A DNA stretch of 64,000 nucleotides from Salticus scenicus (lineage: Eukaryota > Arthropoda > Arachnida > Araneae > Salticidae). A program made the position numbers and the translations under genes. Each line of letters starts with the position of its first letter. Position 1 is the first letter of the stretch. Positions 60,201 through 64,000 of this stretch are shown piece after piece. Location: assembly GCA_963930645.1 (NCBI GenBank), contig CAWVNO010000514.1, forward strand, positions 248,001 through 312,000. Direction: 5' to 3'. The notes under the pieces are model-generated. The model was not told where the DNA came from. It saw only the letters and a list, made by a program, of their open reading frames with translations, and did no database searches.

Positions 60201-63200
60201 GCGAGAAAAATTTTGAGAGCGCAGGACGGCTGCCGAAAGTCCGCGTAAAAACGCCCCCCGGGCCTAAAGTTTCACCGTGCAAAATTCCCGGTGATGTTAT
60301 TATGAAACTAGAATACATTTCGCAGATTCTGAAACTTACTGCGATAGTTAGACTCTTTTAGTTGCTTGGGAATCGTCGTTTGAAGATGGGCATGTGAAAC
60401 TGCGAGAAAAATTTTGAGAGCGCAGGACGGCTGCCGAAAGTCCGCGTAAAAACGCCCCCCGGGCCCAAAGTTTCACCGTGCAAAATTTCCGGTGCGGTTA
60501 TTATGAAACTAGAATACATTTCGCAGATTCTGAAAGTTATTGCGATAGTTAGACTCTTTTAGTTGATTGGGAATCGTCGTTTGAAGATGGGCATGTGAAA
60601 CTGCGAGAAAAATTTTGAGAGCGCAGGACGGCTGCCGAAAGTCCGCGTAAAAACGCCCCCCGGGCCTAAAGTTTCACCGTGCAAAATTCCCGGTGATGTT
60701 ATTATGAAACTAGAATACATTTCGCAGATTCTGAAACTTACTGCGATAGTTAGACTCTTTTAGTTGCTTGGGAATCGTCGTTTGAAGATGGGCATGTGAA
60801 ACTGCGAGAAAAATTTTGAGAGCGCAGGACGGCTGCCGAAAGTCCGCGTAAAAACGCCCCCCGGGCCCAAAGTTTCACCGTGCAAAATTTCCGGTGCGGT
60901 TATTATGAAACTAGAATATATTCCGCAGATTCTGAAACTTACTGCGATAGTTAGACTCTTTTAGTTGCTTGGGAATCGTCGTTTGAAGATGGGCATGTGA
61001 AACTGCGAAAAAAATTTTGAGAGCGCAGGACGGCTGCCGAAAGTCCGCGTAAAAACGCCCCCCGGGCCCAAAGTTTCACCGTGCAAAATTTCCGGTGCGG
61101 TTATTATGAAACTAGAATACATTTCGCAGATTCTGAAAGTTATTGCGATAGTTAGACTCTATTAGTTGCTTGGGAATCGTCGTTTGAAGATGGGCATGTG
61201 AAACTGCGAGAAAAATTTTGAGAGCGCAGGACGGCTGCCGAAAGTCCGCGTAAAAACGCCCCCCGGGCCTAAAGTTTCACCGTGCAAAATTCCCGGTGAT
61301 GTTATTATGAAACTAGAATACATTTCGCAGATTCTGAAACTTACTGCGATAGTTAGACTCTTTTAGTTGCTTGGGAATCGTCGTTTGAAGATGGGCATGT
61401 GAAACTGCGAGAAAAATTTTGAGAGCGCAGGACGGCTGCCGAAAGTCCGCGTAAAAACGCCCCCCGGGCCCAAAGTTTCACCGTGCAAAATTTCCGGTGC
61501 GGTTATTATGAAACTAGAATATATTCCGCAGATTCTGAAACTTACTGCGATAGTTAGACTCTTTTAGTTGCTTGGGAATCGTCGTTTGAAGATGGGCATG
61601 TGAAACTGCGAGAAAAATTTTGAGAGCGCAGGACGGCTGCCGAAAGTCCGCGTAAAAACGCCCCCCGGGCCCAAAGTTTCACCGTGCAAAATTTCCGGTG
61701 CGGTTATTATGAAACTAGAATACATTTCGCAGATTCTGAAAGTTATTGCGATAGTTAGACTCTTTTAGTTGCTTGGGAATCGTCGTTTGAAGATGGGCAT
61801 GTGAAACTGCGAGAAAAATTTTGAGAGCGCAGGACGGCTGCCGAAAGTCCGCGTAAAAACGCCCCCCGGGCCTAAAGTTTCACCGTGCAAAATTCCCGGT
61901 GATGTTATTATGAAACTAGAATACATTTCGCAGATTCTGAAACTTACTGCGATAGTTAGACTCTTTTAGTTGCTTGGGAATCGTCGTTTGAAGATGGGCA
62001 TGTGAAACTGCGAGAAAAATTTTGAGAGCGCAGGACGGCTGCCGAAAGTCCGCGTAAAAACGCCCCCCGGGCCCAAAGTTTCACCGTGCAAAATTTCCGG
62101 TGCGGTTATTATGAAACTAGAATATATTCCGCAGATTCTGAAACTTACTGCGATAGTTAGACTCTTTTAGTTGCTTGGGAATCGTCGTTTGAAGATGGGC
62201 ATGTGAAACTGCGAAAAAAATTTTGAGAGCGCAGGACGGCTGCCGAAAGTCCGCGTAAAAACGCCCCCCGGGCCCAAAGTTTCACCGTGCAAAATTTCCG
62301 GTGCGGTTATTATGAAACTAGAATACATTTCGCAGATTCTGAAATTTATTGCGATAGTTAGACTCTTTTAGTTGCTTGGGAATCGTCGTTTGAAGATGGG
62401 CATGTGAAACTGCGAGAAAAATTTTGAGAGCGCAGGACGGCTGCCGAAAGTCCGCGTAAAAACGCCCCCCGGGCCTAAAGTTTCACCGTGCAAAATTCCC
62501 GGTGATGTTATTATGAAACTAGAATACATTTCGCAGATTCTGAAACTTACTGCGATAGTTAGACTCTTTTAGTTGCTTGGGAATCGTCGTTTGAAGATGG
62601 GCATGTGAAACTGCGAGAAAAATTTTGAGAGCGCAGGACGGCTGCCGAAAGTCCGCGTAAAAACGCCCCCCGGGCCCAAAGTTTCACCGTGCAAAATTTC
62701 CGGTGCGGTTATTATGAAACTAGAATATATTCCGCAGATTCTGAAACTTACTGCGATAGTTAGACTCTTTTAGTTGCTTGGGAATCGTCGTTTGAAGATG
62801 GGCATGTGAAACTGCGAGAAAAATTTTGAGAGCGCAGGACGGCTGCCGAAAGTCCGCGTAAAAACGCCCCCCGGGCCCAAAGTTTCACCGTGCAAAATTT
62901 CCGGTGCGGTTATTATGAAACTAGAATACATTTCGCAGATTCTGAAAGTTATTGCGATAGTTAGACTCTTTTAGTTGCTTGGGAATCGTCGTTTGAAGAT
63001 GGGCATGTGAAACTGCGAGAAAAATTTTGAGAGCGCAGGACGGCTGCCGAAAGTCCGCGTAAAAACGCCCCCCGGGCCTAAAGTTTCACCGTGCAAAATT
63101 CCCGGTGATGTTATTATGAAACTAGAATACATTTCGCAGATTCTGAAACTTACTGCGATAGTTAGACTCTTTTAGTTGCTTGGGAATCGTCGTTTGAAGA

Positions 63201-63910
63201 TGGGCATGTGAAACTGCGAGAAAAATTTTGAGAGCGCAGGACGGCTGCCGAAAGTCCGCGTAAAAACGCCCCCCGGGCCCAAAGTTTCACCGTGCAAAAT
63301 TTCCGGTGCGGTTATTATGAAACTAGAATATATTCCGCAGATTCTGAAACTTACTGCGATAGTTAGACTCTTTTAGTTGCTTGGGAATCGTCGTTTGAAG
63401 ATGGGCATGTGAAACTGCGAAAAAAATTTTGAGAGCGCAGGACGGCTGCCGAAAGTCCGCGTAAAAACGCCCCCCGGGCCCAAAGTTTCACCGTGCAAAA
63501 TTTCCGGTGCGGTTATTATGAAACTAGAATACATTTCGCAGATTCTGAAAGTTATTGCGATAGTTAGACTCTTTTAGTTGCTTGGGAATCGTCGTTTGAA
63601 GATGGGCATGTGAAACTGCGAGAAAAATTTTGAGAGCGCAGGACGGCTGCCGAAAGTCCGCGTAAAAACGCCCCCCGGGCCTAAAGTTTCACCGTGCAAA
63701 ATTCCCGGTGATGTTATTATGAAACTAGAATACATTTCGCAGATTCTGAAACTTACTGCGATAGTTAGACTCTTTTAGTTGCTTGGGAATCGTCGTTTGA
63801 AGATGGGCATGTGAAACTGCGAGAAAAATTTTGAGAGCGCAGGACGGCTGCCGAAAGTCCGCGTAAAAACGCCCCCCGGGCCCAAAGTTTCACCGTGCAA
63901 AATTTCCGGT
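57278..63910 (+). repeat. 35-monomer tandem duplication, copy 2, 33 monomers visible
   Basis: This copy follows the subtype order of 50243-56875 monomer for monomer. At 63911 the expected C is replaced by an A-front monomer, so the copy ends there or has been recombined. Private changes are TCTATTAG near 61159 and TGAAATTTATT near 62340. The marker-supported portion ends at the monomer starting at 60494; matching beyond that rests on the regular subtype order alone. Confidence 0.8.
58283..58483 (+). repeat. Hybrid monomer: A front, B/C-type tail (duplicate copy)
   Basis: This is the copy of the 51248 hybrid within the 35-monomer duplication, with the same diagnostic bases and the same neighbours: B at 58082 and D at 58484. 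Confidence 0.85.
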
Positions 63911-64000
63911 GCGGTTATTATGAAACTAGAATACATTTCGCAGATTCTGAAAGTTATTGCGATAGTTAGACTCTTTTAGTTGCTTGGGAATCGTCGTTTG
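63911..64000 (+). repeat. Partial monomer cut by the window end
   Basis: These 90 bases have the A front (GCGG start, C24, T28, G43, T47) and directly follow a B monomer, so the third trimer position is missing here too. The tail lies beyond the window, so A cannot be told from an A-front/C-tail hybrid like that at 51248. Confidence 0.9.

Larger units (their letters stand above)
1..64000 (+). repeat. 201-bp satellite DNA array filling the window
   Basis: The same 201-bp unit repeats head-to-tail from the first to the last base, with 318 full copies and a 90-bp partial copy at the end. Starts fall at 1, 202, 403, 604 and so on; after six small deletions totalling 8 bp the last start is 63911, so no larger insertion, inversion or foreign sequence is hidden inside. 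The monomer is about 46% G+C. Subtypes differ at only a handful of the 201 sites, and copies of one subtype usually differ by zero or one base. A unit near nucleosome spacing in a megasatellite-like array is typical of centromeric or heterochromatic eukaryotic DNA; that location is inference. Both array ends lie outside the window. I do not recognise the family. Confidence 0.98.

Noticed and set aside
1..64000. CRISPR array (regularly spaced direct repeats)
   Set aside because: The full 201-bp unit repeats; there are no short repeats separated by unique spacers, no leader and no cas genes.
1..64000. Mobile element, long terminal repeats or target-site duplications
   Set aside because: No sequence other than the monomer exists in the window; the coordinate bookkeeping (318 x 201 minus 8 bp) leaves no room for an insertion.
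1..64000. Protein with tandem repeats encoded by the array
   Set aside because: Although 201 is divisible by three, stop codons recur in the frames of normal monomers, so no frame stays open across several monomers.

Overview
The whole window is one uninterrupted, head-to-tail satellite DNA array. Its monomer is 201 bp. Counting in the register that starts at base 1, there are 318 complete monomers followed by a 90-bp partial one (63911-64000). Every monomer lies in the same orientation. The coordinates close exactly: 318 x 201 = 63918, and the last partial monomer begins 8 bp earlier than that predicts. Six monomers carrying small deletions (1+1+2+1+1+2 bp) account for all 8 bases. I see no protein-coding gene, RNA gene, transposon, CRISPR array or unique flanking sequence on either strand.

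The host is almost certainly a eukaryote, because a nucleosome-sized tandem repeat tens of kilobases long is typical of centromeric, pericentromeric or heterochromatic satellite. CpG is not depleted: one monomer has 15 CpG, against about 10.7 expected from its 51 G and 42 C. That argues against a heavily CpG-methylated germline such as a vertebrate's and fits many invertebrates. I do not recognise the satellite family and cannot name the species.

The monomers are nearly identical but fall into a few subtypes defined by linked bases at positions 2-3, 24, 28, 43, 47, 114, 151, 174 and 196. I call them A, B, C, D and E, plus A', which is A with a different first few bases. The ground state is a three-monomer higher-order repeat, A-B-D or A-B-C (603 bp), often alternating as a 1206-bp hexamer. 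E monomers, hybrids and A' break this rhythm at about 20 places. Above it lie larger duplications traceable by rare shared mutations: a 27-monomer tandem duplication (3217-14069), a 7-monomer one (15075-17888), a 12-monomer one (26529-31352), a 35-monomer one (50243 to about 63910), and a 14-16 kb segment duplicated at about 19.1 kb spacing (18291-34568 and 37382-51247). Several crossover-junction monomers can be read directly. The relative order of two events can be inferred: the 12-monomer duplication is present in only one copy of the large duplication.

There are no cooperating genes. The biological content is a record of unequal exchange and homogenisation, together with monomer-level DNA motifs (inverted repeats, A/T tract, GC-rich core) that may matter for chromatin. 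Subtype calls were made by eye. Boundaries of the large duplications are good to about one monomer where a rare marker is nearby and poorer elsewhere.
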